Shown here: piece after piece, positions 38,668 through 48,574 of the stretch
How the letters are laid out: each line of letters opens with the position of its first letter
How positions within the stretch are numbered: the first letter of the stretch is position 1
Origin: Chloroflexota bacterium
Lineage (GTDB): Bacteria; Chloroflexota; Limnocylindria; Limnocylindrales; CSP1-4
Length of the DNA: 64,000 nt
Assembly: GCA_003141245.1 (NCBI GenBank)
Contig: PLLE01000039.1
Span: forward strand, 10,575-74,574
Direction of reading: 5' to 3'
Notes under the pieces: generated by a model
What the model saw: the letters and a program-made list of their open reading frames with translations, nothing else
What the model was told of the DNA's origin: nothing
The model's database searches: none
Position numbers and translations under genes: made by a program

Positions 38668-40416
38668 TCACGTTGCGCGATATGGCAGATAGTCCGGGAA
38701 CCACATGGCCGAGTCGACCGCGTCGAAGACCTCCTCGTCGCGGTAGAGCCGACCCACTCCGCAGTCGCGGCTCTGGCACACCACTTTGGCCGCGATCTGG
38801 CGAGAGACCTGCCGCAGGTCCGACACGGCCGGGTAGAGCGCGCCAAGCGCGAGCCGCTCGGGCGAGACCATCGCGGCCAGAGTCCGGGCCGCGAGCAGGA
38901 ACATCTCGTCGGTGATCTCGCGAGCCTCGGCGACGATCGCCCCGAGTCCCACGCCGGGGAAGATGAAGACGTTGTTGGCCTGGCCGATGACATGGGTGGT
39001 GCCACCCAGAGTGACCGGCTCGAACGGGCTGCCGGTCGCGATGAGGGCGCGCCCTTCCGTCCAGGCCAAGATCACCTCGGGGATCGCCTCCGTCTTTGCC
39101 GTCGGGTTCGAGAGCGGGAAGATGACCGGTCTGGCGGCATGGGCGGCCATCTCGCGAATCGCCACCTCGGTGAACACGCCGGGCACGCCGCTCGTGCCGA
39201 TGAGAATCGTTGGCTGCACTTTCGCGATCACGCCCGCCAGATCGACCCGACCGGTGGCCGCCAGACCTGTGAAGCCGTAGGAGGCCATTTCGGCCGCTCC
39301 CAGCGCGAACTCGCGTTTGTCGTCGTCGAGCTGGTCGCGATCGGCAAAGACCAGGCCTTTGGTGTCGACGGTCACGATGGATCTCCTGGCGGCGGCGGCG
39401 TCCAGGCCCTCCGCCATCATCGCCGTACGCACCAACCGGGCGATGCCGATGCCGGCCGCGCCGGCCCCGAGGAAGACGAACCGCTGCTCGCTCAACGGCC
39501 TCTTGAGCTCGCGAACGGCCGCCAGGATCCCGGCCAGGACCACGGCACCGGTACCCTGGATGTCGTCGTTGAAGCTCGTGATGCGGTGGCGGTAACGATC
39601 CAGAATCCGAATCGCGTTGTGCTGCTTGAAGTCCTCCCACTGAAGGACCGCCCGCGGGCAGACGTCCAGGATCGCGCCCACGAAGGATTCCAGGAAATCG
39701 TCGTACGCGGCTCCGCGCAGCCGGCGCTGGCGGTAGCCGACGTACAGCGGATCCGCCAGCAGATCTTCGTTGTCGGTGCCCACGTCCAGCGAGACCGGCA
39801 AGGTATGGGCCGGGTAGATCCCCGCGCCGGCGGTGTACAGGGCGAGCTTGCCGACCGGGATGCCCATGCCGCCGGCTCCCTGGTCTCCCAGGCCGAGGAT
39901 TCGTTCGTTGTCCGTGGCGACGATCAGCCGCACGTCCTCGACCCCGACGCCGGTGCTGGAGAGCTCGGGGCGGGCGTTGCGCAGCAGATCCGGGATTCGA
40001 TCCTGATCGGCCGGCGTGATCCACAGGCCCCGAGGCCGCCGCATGATGTGGCTGAAGGTCTGGCAGGCGCGGCCGACGGTCGGGGTGTAGACGATCGGCA
40101 GGAACTCCTCGAGATTCTCGATCAGGACCCGATAGAACAGCGTCTCGTTGCGGTCCTGCAGCGAAGACAGGCCGATGTAGCGCTCCAGGTCGTCGTTCTT
40201 GCAGCGGATGTGCTCGAGCTCGAGGCTGACCTGCTCTTCGATCGTGGCCACCCTCGGTGGCAGCAATCCGCGCAGGCCGAATACCTCGCGCTCGCTCTCG
40301 TCGAAGCCGATGTCCTTGTTCAGGAGGGGCTTCTCCAGGAGCTCGGCGCCGTTGTGCGGTACCTGCAGAATGCCGGATGGACGAAGGCTCTTGACTGAAC
40401 GTGGAAGCTGTCGCAT
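38668..40416 (-). CDS. NAD-dependent malic enzyme
   Basis: LLNKDIGFDESEREVFGLRGLLPPRVATIEEQ...FLPIVYTPTVGRACQTFSHIMRRPRGLWI...ATDNERILGLGDQGAGGMGIPVGKLALYTAGAGIYPAHTLPVSLDVGTDNE. Confidence 0.96.
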   Translation of the reverse strand: MRQLPRSVKSLRPSGILQVPHNGAELLEKPLLNKDIGFDESEREVFGLRGLLPPRVATIEEQVSLELEHIRCKNDDLERYIGLSSLQDRNETLFYRVLIENLEEFLPIVYTPTVGRACQTFSHIMRRPRGLWITPADQDRIPDLLRNARPELSSTGVGVEDVRLIVATDNERILGLGDQGAGGMGIPVGKLALYTAGAGIYPAHTLPVSLDVGTDNEDLLADPLYVGYRQRRLRGAAYDDFLESFVGAILDVCPRAVLQWEDFKQHNAIRILDRYRHRITSFNDDIQGTGAVVLAGILAAVRELKRPLSEQRFVFLGAGAAGIGIARLVRTAMMAEGLDAAAARRSIVTVDTKGLVFADRDQLDDDKREFALGAAEMASYGFTGLAATGRVDLAGVIAKVQPTILIGTSGVPGVFTEVAIREMAAHAARPVIFPLSNPTAKTEAIPEVILAWTEGRALIATGSPFEPVTLGGTTHVIGQANNVFIFPGVGLGAIVAEAREITDEMFLLAARTLAAMVSPERLALGALYPAVSDLRQVSRQIAAKVVCQSRDCGVGRLYRDEEVFDAVDSAMWFPDYLPYRAT

Positions 40417-40492
40417 GGGGCCAGCATCGACCTGCCGGCGCACGCGTGCAATACCCCTTTCGGCCCTTTCACTCAGACGGCGATTAGGCGAG

Positions 40493-41413
40493 CTACGCGC
40501 AGGGACCCTCTTCGCCCGGAACCAGGACACGCACCTTGAGGGAGTCCTTGACCTTCGCGCTGTCGACGAAGCGCGTCAGCTGGTTCTGAGCCTGGATCAC
40601 CGGCATGAGCTTGGCCAGGTCGGCCCCCGAGACGACGCCGCAGCGGTTGCTGTCGTTGCCCAGCGCGGTCCCGAACGCAGAGAACGGCGTGGAGAGCGGC
40701 CACGCGACTTCATTCGGGGTGATGCCGCTGGCCGGCTCCGAAGGAGGCGCCGCCAGAACGGCCACGCGTTCCGGTTCATACGGAGCGGAGCTGCCCAGCT
40801 CGGCCGACAGCCACGCGTCCAGATCCGACAGTTTCTGCCAGAAGGCGGCGAAGGCGCCATCCGTGCCCGGGACGGGGATGCAACGGCAGCGGCTCAGGGC
40901 ATCCGGATCGCCGGTCAGATCGTAGGTTTTCCCGTCGACGATCAGCTGGATGTGGCCGAGGACCGCGCCAGCCACCGCCTGGTCGGCGAAATCGGACTTG
41001 GTGCCGAGCAGTCCCTGCTTGAGCGCCTCGGCCACGATGGCGTCGATCCCTTTGGCGCTGACGGTCCGAACCGACGGACCGATCCACAGCGGACTGGGAT
41101 AGATGGCCGGCACGGCAACCCTGCCGTCGATGAACTTGCCGTCGGAGATGGTCACGACCGGCAGCCAATCGAACGTGTTCTGCGGAGCAAGCGCCTGGGT
41201 TTGCCAGGCTCGCAGGTAGAAGCCGCTCGCCGACGAGGAGTCGCTGGGGCCGGCGGACGGCGAGGCGGAGGTCGAGCCCGAGGGCGATCCGCCCGGAGTC
41301 GAGCTGCCCGCCCCGCCCGCGCCGGTGACGCAGCCGGCAACGAGGATGGAGATGGCCAGCGCGCCCGCCAGGCGCGCAGGATGGAGCGACGAGTTGACCG
41401 AAGGCGATGACAT
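40493..41413 (-). CDS. hypothetical lipoprotein
   Basis: Signal peptide with lipobox ISILVAGCVTG, Ser/Gly-rich linker, then an about 240-aa globular region; no family recognised. Confidence 0.75.
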   Translation of the reverse strand: MSSPSVNSSLHPARLAGALAISILVAGCVTGAGGAGSSTPGGSPSGSTSASPSAGPSDSSSASGFYLRAWQTQALAPQNTFDWLPVVTISDGKFIDGRVAVPAIYPSPLWIGPSVRTVSAKGIDAIVAEALKQGLLGTKSDFADQAVAGAVLGHIQLIVDGKTYDLTGDPDALSRCRCIPVPGTDGAFAAFWQKLSDLDAWLSAELGSSAPYEPERVAVLAAPPSEPASGITPNEVAWPLSTPFSAFGTALGNDSNRCGVVSGADLAKLMPVIQAQNQLTRFVDSAKVKDSLKVRVLVPGEEGPCA

Positions 41414-41519
41414 CTGTGGTCCCCTTGAATGCGAACGTGCCGATTATCCACCACCATGACGCCGAATCTCGACGGCCGGTTCCGTGGCCGGGGCCCTGGC
41501 CACGGGTTCCGGCGCCCGG

Positions 41520-42725
41520 CTAGTCCTCGATGACCGCCTTGACGGCACCGACCACGTACGGAAGGTTGGCCGACGTGAGCCCGGCGACGTTGATGCGGCC
41601 TTTGCCGACGACGTAGACCGCGAAGTCGTCGCGCAGCCGAGCCACCTGGTCGGCCGAGAGACCGAGCAGTGCGAACATGCCGCGCTGGCGCTGGATCGGA
41701 TCCCAGTGGCCCGGAACGCCGGCGTCGACGAGGGCCTTCACCAGGGCCGCGCGATTGCCGAGGATGCGGTTGCGCATTCCCGCCAGGTCCACTTCCCACT
41801 GCGCCCGCAGAGCCGGGTCGGTCAGGATCGTCTCGACGATGTCGCCGCCGTGAGCCGGCGGATTCGAGTAGTTAGACCGAATCGCGATCTTGAGGTGGCT
41901 CAGCGCCGAGCCGGCCCGCGAGGGATCGGCCGCGACGATCGTCAACGCGCCCACCCGTTCGTTGTACAGGGCGAAGTTCTTGGAGAAGCTCGAGCAGATG
42001 AGGAACTCCAGGCCGGGGCGCGCCAGGCCGACCAGCCAGTCGGCGTCCTCGCGCAGCCCGAAACCGAAGCCCTGATAGGCGAAATCGACGATGGGCACGA
42101 GCTCACGGTCGGCAACGATCTCCGCGACGGCCGCCCACGTCTCGGCGTCCGGATCCACTCCGCTCGGGTTGTGGCACGAGCCGTGCAACAGGACCACGTC
42201 GCCCGGCGCCGCCGACCGGAGCGAGCCGAGCATCCTGCTCACGTCGATGCCGCGCCCCGACTCGTCCAGGTACGGATAGGTCCGCAGCGCGAAGCCGGCC
42301 ATCGAGAAGAGCTGCGGGTGGTTCGGCCAGGTCGGATCGCTGAGCCAGATCGTCTTGGACGACCCGGTCTGGAGCAGGAAGTCCGCGGCTACGCGAAGGG
42401 CCCCGGTCCCCCCCGGGGTCTGCGCCGTGGCGGATCGGCCGCTCTCCACGATCTCGTGGTCCGGCCCGAAGATGAGGTCGCGGACCGCGTTCTTGTAGCC
42501 GGGGCGCCCGTCGATCGGCAGATAGCCCTTCGACCCGGCCTTCGCCAGCAGCCGGCGTTCGGCCTCCAGAACCGACGCGATGACGGGCGTGATGCCTGTG
42601 TCGTCCACGTAGACGCCGACCGAGAGGTTCACCTTGTGGGGCCGCGCGTCGGCGCGGAACGTCTCGGTCAAGCCGAGGATAGGGTCCGGCGGGGCGGGTG
42701 TCAGGGAACGGAGCGGCAGGGCCAC
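41520..42725 (-). CDS. aromatic amino acid/aspartate aminotransferase (TyrB/AspC-like)
   Basis: DPILGLTETFRADARPHKVNLSVGVYVDDTGITPVIASVLEAERRL...LLHGSCHNPSGVDPD...IVDFAYQGFGFG...CSSFSKNFALYNERVGAL. Confidence 0.94.
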   Translation of the reverse strand: MALPLRSLTPAPPDPILGLTETFRADARPHKVNLSVGVYVDDTGITPVIASVLEAERRLLAKAGSKGYLPIDGRPGYKNAVRDLIFGPDHEIVESGRSATAQTPGGTGALRVAADFLLQTGSSKTIWLSDPTWPNHPQLFSMAGFALRTYPYLDESGRGIDVSRMLGSLRSAAPGDVVLLHGSCHNPSGVDPDAETWAAVAEIVADRELVPIVDFAYQGFGFGLREDADWLVGLARPGLEFLICSSFSKNFALYNERVGALTIVAADPSRAGSALSHLKIAIRSNYSNPPAHGGDIVETILTDPALRAQWEVDLAGMRNRILGNRAALVKALVDAGVPGHWDPIQRQRGMFALLGLSADQVARLRDDFAVYVVGKGRINVAGLTSANLPYVVGAVKAVIED

Positions 42726-42967
42726 GGGGAGGTTCCTTGAATGGTGGGGCAGCATGCGAGGGCCACCAAACGATACAGGCACGGCGACGAATGCGATCGA
42801 CCGAGTCGCGACATCGCGCACTGCCCGGCCCTCCCGTCCGGCGGCCCTTTCAGGATTTCTCAAGGGTTGCGGTGCGACAAGTGCAGCGGCGGGACGCGAC
42901 CGGTCCCTTCTCCAGGCCGCGTCCAGATCTCCCGCCGATGGGCGGGCAGTAACGAGAGGTACTTCGA

Positions 42968-43978
42968 ATGGCGGTTTCTCACTCACGCTGGCGTCTCATC
43001 GTCCCAATCGGCGCGCTTGTCTTCGCGGGCGTGGCTTCTGTCGCTTTTGCAATGGGCGTTGCCTCGGGCGGCTCGCCTTCCGCTCTCGCCGCGCAGGCGA
43101 CGACCATTCCGGGTCACCCCGAATTCGGACCCGGCTGGTTCGCTCCCGGCGGATTCCGCGGCATGGACGGTCAGGTCGCGATCGCGATCACGAAGATCGA
43201 CGGCAGCATGCTCTCGCTCCAGACGACCGACGGCTGGACCCGGACGATCGACGCGACCGGCGCCACCGTCAGCAAGGGCGGACAGACGATCGCCCTCGTT
43301 GACCTCAAAGTTGGCGATCAGATCAGCTTCCGTGAATCCCGCCAGGCGGATGGCACCTACGGGATCACGACGATCCAGGTTCTCGCGCCGACTGCGTCAG
43401 GGACGGTCACGGCCGTCGGCTCCGCCTCGGTGACGATCGCTCAATCCGACGGCTCTTCGAAGACGCTCACGTTGACGGGATCGACGACCTACGCCGAGGC
43501 CGGCGCCTCGGTTTCCATGAGCGCGCTGATCGTCGGCGACCGGATCTCGGCTCAGGGCACGGTCGACTCGGCCGGGAACTTCACGGCGACGGCCGTGACA
43601 ATCGCGCCGGAATCCATCCAGGGAACCGTCGCCAGCAAGACGACCACGACGATCGTCGTCACGACGACGGCGGGCAAGACGGTCACGGTCGACGTCTCCT
43701 TGGCGACCAAGTACTCGGTGCGCGGCGTGTCGGCTCCGACGCTCGCCAACGTCACTGTGGGTGACCGACTCACGGCCCAGGGCACGCTCAATTCCGATGG
43801 CTCGCTCGCCGCGACCGTGGTGCAGGCATCCGCCAACGACCAGCCCGGCTTCGGCGGGAACGGCCCGGGTGGCGGCTTTGGCCCGGGTGGCGGCATTGGC
43901 CGTGGCGGCGGCTTCGGCGGGCGGAACTCCAAGCCGATCGCGGCGCCATCGACCAGCGCTTCGGGTTCAAGCACCTAG
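42968..43978 (+). CDS. DUF5666-like secreted beta-repeat protein
   Basis: Signal peptide; repeated units VTAVGSASVTIAQSDGSSKTLTLTGSTTY...VGDRISAQGTVDSAGNFTATAVTI; Gly-rich C-terminus. Confidence 0.75.
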   Translation: MAVSHSRWRLIVPIGALVFAGVASVAFAMGVASGGSPSALAAQATTIPGHPEFGPGWFAPGGFRGMDGQVAIAITKIDGSMLSLQTTDGWTRTIDATGATVSKGGQTIALVDLKVGDQISFRESRQADGTYGITTIQVLAPTASGTVTAVGSASVTIAQSDGSSKTLTLTGSTTYAEAGASVSMSALIVGDRISAQGTVDSAGNFTATAVTIAPESIQGTVASKTTTTIVVTTTAGKTVTVDVSLATKYSVRGVSAPTLANVTVGDRLTAQGTLNSDGSLAATVVQASANDQPGFGGNGPGGGFGPGGGIGRGGGFGGRNSKPIAAPSTSASGSST

Positions 43979-44033
43979 AGGCCCCCGTTTCGCCGGCGCA
44001 TGCCGGGGTCCGAATCAGAACTCTCCGCTCCCA

Positions 44034-44066
44034 GACGCCCTCCCGATCTCCCTCCGGGAGGGCGTC
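44034..44066. terminator. Intergenic hairpin between convergent genes
   Basis: GACGCCCTCCCG...CGGGAGGGCGTC, 12-bp perfect stem, 9-nt loop, no clear T-tract. Confidence 0.5.
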
Positions 44067-44125
44067 GGCTATCCGCTCCGGTTCCATCGAACCGTGAAGA
44101 CGCTGTCCGCCGCGCCTCGAGCCCG

Positions 44126-44509
44126 TCAGCCGCGCTTCACGATCGTCCGGACGACGCTTCGAAGGACGAGCAGCGCGACGATGCCGGTCAGGCAGCCGAG
44201 AAGAACGGACCGATCCGCGTCCACGGCCGGAACCCAGCTCACTTCGCCGTTCTTGAGCACGTAGGTCCCCGCGGGAGTGGCCGACCAGGCTCCGCCCCCA
44301 CCCCGGCCGGCGGGCAGCGCAGCCGGCACCGCGGTCCCACCCGCCTCGGACGCGTCCTCGGCCGAGGACGCGTTCTCGCCGCCGCCAAACACTCCCCGGA
44401 CGCTGGCGACTGGGATTATCAGGACCCCTTCTCGATCGATCGATTCACCGAAGACCCGCCGCACCGAGGCGCTGTCCGTGATGCCGCCGGCCAGTTCTCG
44501 CAGCGCCAT
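44126..44509 (-). CDS. GerW/YtfJ-like sporulation family protein
   Basis: ITDSASVRRVFGESIDREGVLIIPVASVRGVFGGGENASS...GGGGAWSATPAGTYVLKNGEVSWVPAVDADR. Confidence 0.75.
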   Translation of the reverse strand: MALRELAGGITDSASVRRVFGESIDREGVLIIPVASVRGVFGGGENASSAEDASEAGGTAVPAALPAGRGGGGAWSATPAGTYVLKNGEVSWVPAVDADRSVLLGCLTGIVALLVLRSVVRTIVKRG

Positions 44510-44615
44510 AGCTCGCCTCCTGCAGGATTGAGGATCGCTCGTCCGCCGCTCGATCGGGCGGACTCTTCGGCTCGATGATGGCAGGATGGAGCGCAGCGTT
44601 GAAGGGATCATTTTG

Positions 44616-44738
44616 ATGGCCGAGTTCGAGTAGTTGCTCGATGAGTTCCTGCGCGAGGAATACGAGGAGTCGCCGGTCAACGCCAGCGATCTCGGGCGGA
44701 TCGAGTACGACGACTCCGGCAGCCGTCAGCCAGCCTGA
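44616..44738 (+). pseudogene. Possible N-terminal remnant of a DUF885-type protein
   Basis: MAEFE*LLDEFLREEYEESPVNASDLGRIEYDDSGSRQPA*: in-frame TAG at codon 6 and early stop; resembles DUF885 N-termini. Confidence 0.35.
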
Positions 44739-45502
44739 AGAGCATCCACGATCTCGTAGCCGAGGCGGGCACGCAGTCTCCCTAGGGCCATGAGGACGGG
44801 CGTGCCCAGGGCCACGACCGCGATGGCATCGCCGATGGCGCGGAAGGCGTCCCAGGTTACGGACGTGGTGATGTAGTAGCGGCCGAACTGGGCGAGCGTG
44901 TCCACGGCCGGAAGACCGGGCGTCCAGCCGATGTTCTCGACGCCGCGATAGAAGGCGACCCAGCCCCAGATGTCGGTCAGAGCGCCATAGGCGAAGCCGG
45001 TCACGATCGCGACTCCGACGAGGACGGCCAGATCGAGCCTGCCCGGCAGCCACGACCTGCGATCCGCCCGGAGGCGCCGCACGACCGAACCGGCGAGACC
45101 GGCCGACGCGCCGACCCATCCGACGGCGAAGGTCTCGTATGGCAGCCACGGCCCGATCCCGCCCGTGACCAGCGCCGAAACCAGCAGCGAGAAGGCGCCC
45201 ACGAGAAACCCGTACGAGGCGCCGAACTCGTAGCCGGCGGCCAGGACCAGGAAGAAGATGGGGCTGAAGCCGCCGACGCCGTTGACCATCGCCAGGCGAA
45301 GCGCGGCATCGATCGCGGCGAGAGCCGCCAGTAGCGCAAGCCTCCCGGAATCGAGGCGGCGGGCGCCGGCCTCCATCAGCCCGAGCGATGCCACGGCGCC
45401 CAAGGTGACGGCCAGGGCAGGCACCTCCGGCGGCAGCCCGAGGCCGAGGAACGGCCAGATGAACAGAAGGATCCCGGCGATCGAGACGGCGGCAATGCTC
45501 AT
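44726..45502 (-). CDS. ECF transporter S component (likely cobalamin/CbrT type)
   Basis: About 7 TM segments, NGVGGFSPIFFLVLAAGYEFGASYGFLVGAFSLLVSALVTGGIGPWLPYETFAVGWVG; last gene of the riboswitch-linked ECF operon. Confidence 0.82.
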   Translation of the reverse strand: MSIAAVSIAGILLFIWPFLGLGLPPEVPALAVTLGAVASLGLMEAGARRLDSGRLALLAALAAIDAALRLAMVNGVGGFSPIFFLVLAAGYEFGASYGFLVGAFSLLVSALVTGGIGPWLPYETFAVGWVGASAGLAGSVVRRLRADRRSWLPGRLDLAVLVGVAIVTGFAYGALTDIWGWVAFYRGVENIGWTPGLPAVDTLAQFGRYYITTSVTWDAFRAIGDAIAVVALGTPVLMALGRLRARLGYEIVDALQAG

Positions 45503-46941
45503 CGGTGGTCCCCGCTGAGTGACGCTTCGGCCAGTTCCGTGACGCGGCCCGGCGCCAGCTCCGTGGCGCGGCCCGGCGCCAGCTCCGTGACGCGGCCGCC
45601 GCGCAGCTCGAAAGTTCGATCCGCCAGTTCCGCGACCAAGTCCGTGTCGTGCGTGGCCAGGACCACCGCGGATCCCCGATCAGTCAGGGCGCGGACGGCA
45701 GCGGCGAGCGAGCGGCGAGCGGCGAGGTCCATGCCGCGTGTCGGCTCGTCGAGCAGGACCAGGGTCGGGGAGCCGGCGAGGGTCGCGGCCAGCGCAGCCC
45801 GCTGCCGCTCGCCGGAGCTCAAGTCTCGCGGGTAGCGGTCGGCGAGGTGGCCAAGGCCGAAGGCCGCCAACATCGTCTCCGGCTCCTCGTCACCGCCGGT
45901 GCGGCGGAGAGTCAGGGCAACTTCGGCCCTGACCGTCGGCAGGTGGAGAAGCGCGCCGGGGTTCTGGGGCAGGTACGCCGTTCGGCCCACGGGGCGCCGC
46001 ACCGTGCCCGCCAGCGGAGGGAGCAGCCCGGCCAGCGTCCGAAGCAGCGTCGTCTTGCCGGAGCCGTTCGGGCCGAGCAGCGCCACGACCTCGCCCGCCG
46101 CCCCCGCCAGAGAGACGTCATCCAGGACGGCCTCGCGCGCCGGGTCGGCCGGGCCCGCGGAGACCTCGCGCAGCTCCCATGCGGGCTCCCCGGAGCCGAA
46201 CGACCGCTGGGCATGGGCGGGTCGTGGACTCGGCAGCGCCCCAGCGACTCCGGCCGTGACCCGGCCGCCCTCCACGATCAGCACCCGGTCCGCGGCGGGG
46301 CCGAGGGTCTCCAGGCGATGCTCCGCGACGACGACGGCCCGTCCCTCCGCCGCCAGACCGCGACACGCGGCCAGCACCGCGGCCGCTCCCTCCGGGTCGA
46401 GCTGCGACGTGGGTTCGTCCAGGGCCACGAGCTGCGGCCGAAGGACCAGGACCGCAGCCAGCTGCACCCGTTGACGTTCCCCGCCGGAGAGCGTCGCGAG
46501 CCGCCGCCCGCGCAGCCCTTCGATGCTCAGCCCGGCGAGCGCCTCGTCGACGCGGTCGTGCATCTCAGCGCGAGGCAACCCCAGGTTCTCCAGGCCGAAG
46601 GCGATCTCGCGCTCGACCGAGCCGTAGACCGACTGCGTCTCGACGTCCTGGAAGACCAGACCGACGCGCTGGGCAAGCCGCGGGATCGGCGTCCGAAACG
46701 GATCCATGCCGGCGACCTCGGCGCGGCCGGAGACGCGCCCGCCGTGGAACTGCGGCACCAGGCCGTCGAAGAGGCGCAGCAGCGTCGACTTGCCGCCGCC
46801 CGACTCCCCGGCAACCAGCGTCAGGCCGGGCCCGATCTCCAGGTCGACCGCGCGCAGCGAAGGCTCGCTCTGGTTCGGATACCAGTAGCTGACGCGATCG
46901 AAGCGGGCGATCGAACCGGCGGTAGTGGGCGACGCGGTCAT
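45499..46941 (-). CDS. ECF transporter energizing ATPase, two fused ABC domains (EcfA-EcfA')
   Basis: Two Walker A motifs (AGESGGGKST, GPNGSGKTT), two signatures (LSGGERQRVQ, LSSGERQRAA), Q-loops; C-terminal RVTELA repeats. Confidence 0.94.
   Translation of the reverse strand: MTASPTTAGSIARFDRVSYWYPNQSEPSLRAVDLEIGPGLTLVAGESGGGKSTLLRLFDGLVPQFHGGRVSGRAEVAGMDPFRTPIPRLAQRVGLVFQDVETQSVYGSVEREIAFGLENLGLPRAEMHDRVDEALAGLSIEGLRGRRLATLSGGERQRVQLAAVLVLRPQLVALDEPTSQLDPEGAAAVLAACRGLAAEGRAVVVAEHRLETLGPAADRVLIVEGGRVTAGVAGALPSPRPAHAQRSFGSGEPAWELREVSAGPADPAREAVLDDVSLAGAAGEVVALLGPNGSGKTTLLRTLAGLLPPLAGTVRRPVGRTAYLPQNPGALLHLPTVRAEVALTLRRTGGDEEPETMLAAFGLGHLADRYPRDLSSGERQRAALAATLAGSPTLVLLDEPTRGMDLAARRSLAAAVRALTDRGSAVVLATHDTDLVAELADRTFELRGGRVTELAPGRATELAPGRVTELAEASLSGDHR
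45531..45601. repeat. About 24-bp imperfect tandem repeat (3 copies) at the 3' end of the ECF ATPase gene
   Basis: CCAGCTCCGTGACGCGGCCCGGCG-like units, encoding (RVTELAPG)n. Confidence 0.85.
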
Positions 46942-47846
46942 TTCGGGCGCCCCCGAAGGGCCGGCAGCGCCAGCGCCAGGCAGCTCGCCACGAGCACCGG
47001 GTGGATTGGCGGCATCGCCAGCGTCGGGTATGGATACCAGTCCACCGCCACGCCGACGATCCGCATGCCGACGAAGAGCGCGGCCGCACCGACGGCAGAG
47101 ACGACGACCGCGAGGTCCCACGGCGCCCAGGCCGAGCCGGCGTAGCTCGTCCGCCGACCGGCGCCGAAGGCACGCGCCTCCATCGCCTCGGCCAGCAGGA
47201 CCGAATCCTCGATCGCCGTCAGGACCACTGGCACTAGGACTTCGTTCCAGGAGCGAATCCCGCGGGGCCGCCAGCCGCGCATTCGTTGGGCATCGCTGAC
47301 CGCCGTGAAGGTTCGCCCGAAACCCGAGACGAGATTGAGCGAGGTGGCCACCGCGATCCCGGTCCGCTCCAGCGAGGCCGGCATCGCGTCGACGACATCG
47401 TGGGGCTCGAGGACCAATGAGAGCGGGGCCACGGCCAGCAGAGCGGCGACGAGCCCGAGCCCGAGCGCACCGCCGAACGCCAGCGACTCCAGCGTCAGCG
47501 GCCCACCCACGAGCGGCAGCCCGTCGGGCAGACGCGCGAACACGTCGGCGCCGGTGTGGCTGGCCAGGAGGTTGATGAGCGCGGCCAGAGCAGCGGCCAG
47601 CGTCACGGCCACCGCGAGCGGCCGCAGCCGGCGCTCCGGCGGCAGCCACGTCAGCAGGACGTTGAGCGCGATCAGCGCCACGAGTCCGCGATACACGGGG
47701 TTGTCCGTGACGAGGGCGACGGTGACCGCGGCGAGCGACCAGACGAGCCAGGCGCGCGGATGCAGGTCGGCCCGGACGGCGACGGGTGGCACGGCGACCG
47801 AGCCCGGCACCGCGGCCGAGCCTGGCGCGGCGGCTGTGACGGTCAC
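46938..47846 (-). CDS. ECF transporter T component (EcfT)
   Basis: GTG start; HPRAWLVWSLAAVTVALVTDNPVYRGLVALIALNVLLTW...SLNLVSGFGRTFTAVSDAQRMRGWRP...EAMEARAFGAGRRTSY (AR[AG] coupling motifs). Confidence 0.92.
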   Translation of the reverse strand: MTVTAAAPGSAAVPGSVAVPPVAVRADLHPRAWLVWSLAAVTVALVTDNPVYRGLVALIALNVLLTWLPPERRLRPLAVAVTLAAALAALINLLASHTGADVFARLPDGLPLVGGPLTLESLAFGGALGLGLVAALLAVAPLSLVLEPHDVVDAMPASLERTGIAVATSLNLVSGFGRTFTAVSDAQRMRGWRPRGIRSWNEVLVPVVLTAIEDSVLLAEAMEARAFGAGRRTSYAGSAWAPWDLAVVVSAVGAAALFVGMRIVGVAVDWYPYPTLAMPPIHPVLVASCLALALPALRGRPK

Positions 47847-48574
47847 GGACCTGGGCGCCGGCCGGCGACGGCTCGCAGGATCGCGAGCCCGGCCAGTCCC
47901 CCGCCGACCACAGCCGCTGCAAGCAGGCCCAGGTCCACGCCCCCGGACGGCGTCGGAGCCGGCGTCTCGTGGCGCGGGGTTGCGCCGGCAGTGGCTCCGG
48001 CCGATGCCGTGGCGCCGACAATTCCTACCGTCGGCGTCGCGGAAGAGGCGCTCGGTCGGCCGGGCGCCGCGCTGCCGAGCGTGGTCTGTGAGGGCGGCGC
48101 GGCGCACACCCCAGCGGGCGACGGCGGCGCGGCCGGGACCCCCGAGGCTGGCACGTAACGGAATCCTTCCGCGTCGCCGTCGTGGAGGGCCAGGGCGGAG
48201 ATGCCCACGTTGGCGAGCTGCCACGACCCGCCGGCTTGGGCGACGAAGACGGCCCAGTAGCGGTCCGTTCCGGGGCACTCGGCGTACCGCGCCGGCTCCC
48301 CGTCGAGGGCGCAGGCGGCGTCGCCGAAGTCGCCGAAGCTCTGGCTCGACCAGCCGATCCCAGAGAGGGTCAGCAGCTGCTCGCCGGAGATGGCGTCCGT
48401 GTCGAAGGCGACGCAGCGCGTCACGGTCGAGCCGTCGGCGTGCTCCACGACCAGGGCTGCGCTGTGCGACCCCGAGGCGGCGCACGGCGAGGCGGCGGGG
48501 GTTCCCGGCGCGAGCGAAGCGAGCGCCGCCAGCGCCGCGGCGATGGGCAGGATCAGCGCGATGCGTCGCAACAT
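47843..48574 (-). CDS. secreted protein with C-terminal TM anchor, ECF/B12 operon-associated
   Basis: Signal peptide MLRRIALILPIAAALAALASLAPGTPAASP; single domain (SAALVVEHADGSTVTRCVAFDTDAISGEQLLTLSG...), Pro/Thr linker, C-terminal TM GLLAAAVVGGGLAGLAILRAVAGRR; translationally coupled to ecfT. Confidence 0.8.
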   Translation of the reverse strand: MLRRIALILPIAAALAALASLAPGTPAASPCAASGSHSAALVVEHADGSTVTRCVAFDTDAISGEQLLTLSGIGWSSQSFGDFGDAACALDGEPARYAECPGTDRYWAVFVAQAGGSWQLANVGISALALHDGDAEGFRYVPASGVPAAPPSPAGVCAAPPSQTTLGSAAPGRPSASSATPTVGIVGATASAGATAGATPRHETPAPTPSGGVDLGLLAAAVVGGGLAGLAILRAVAGRRPGP

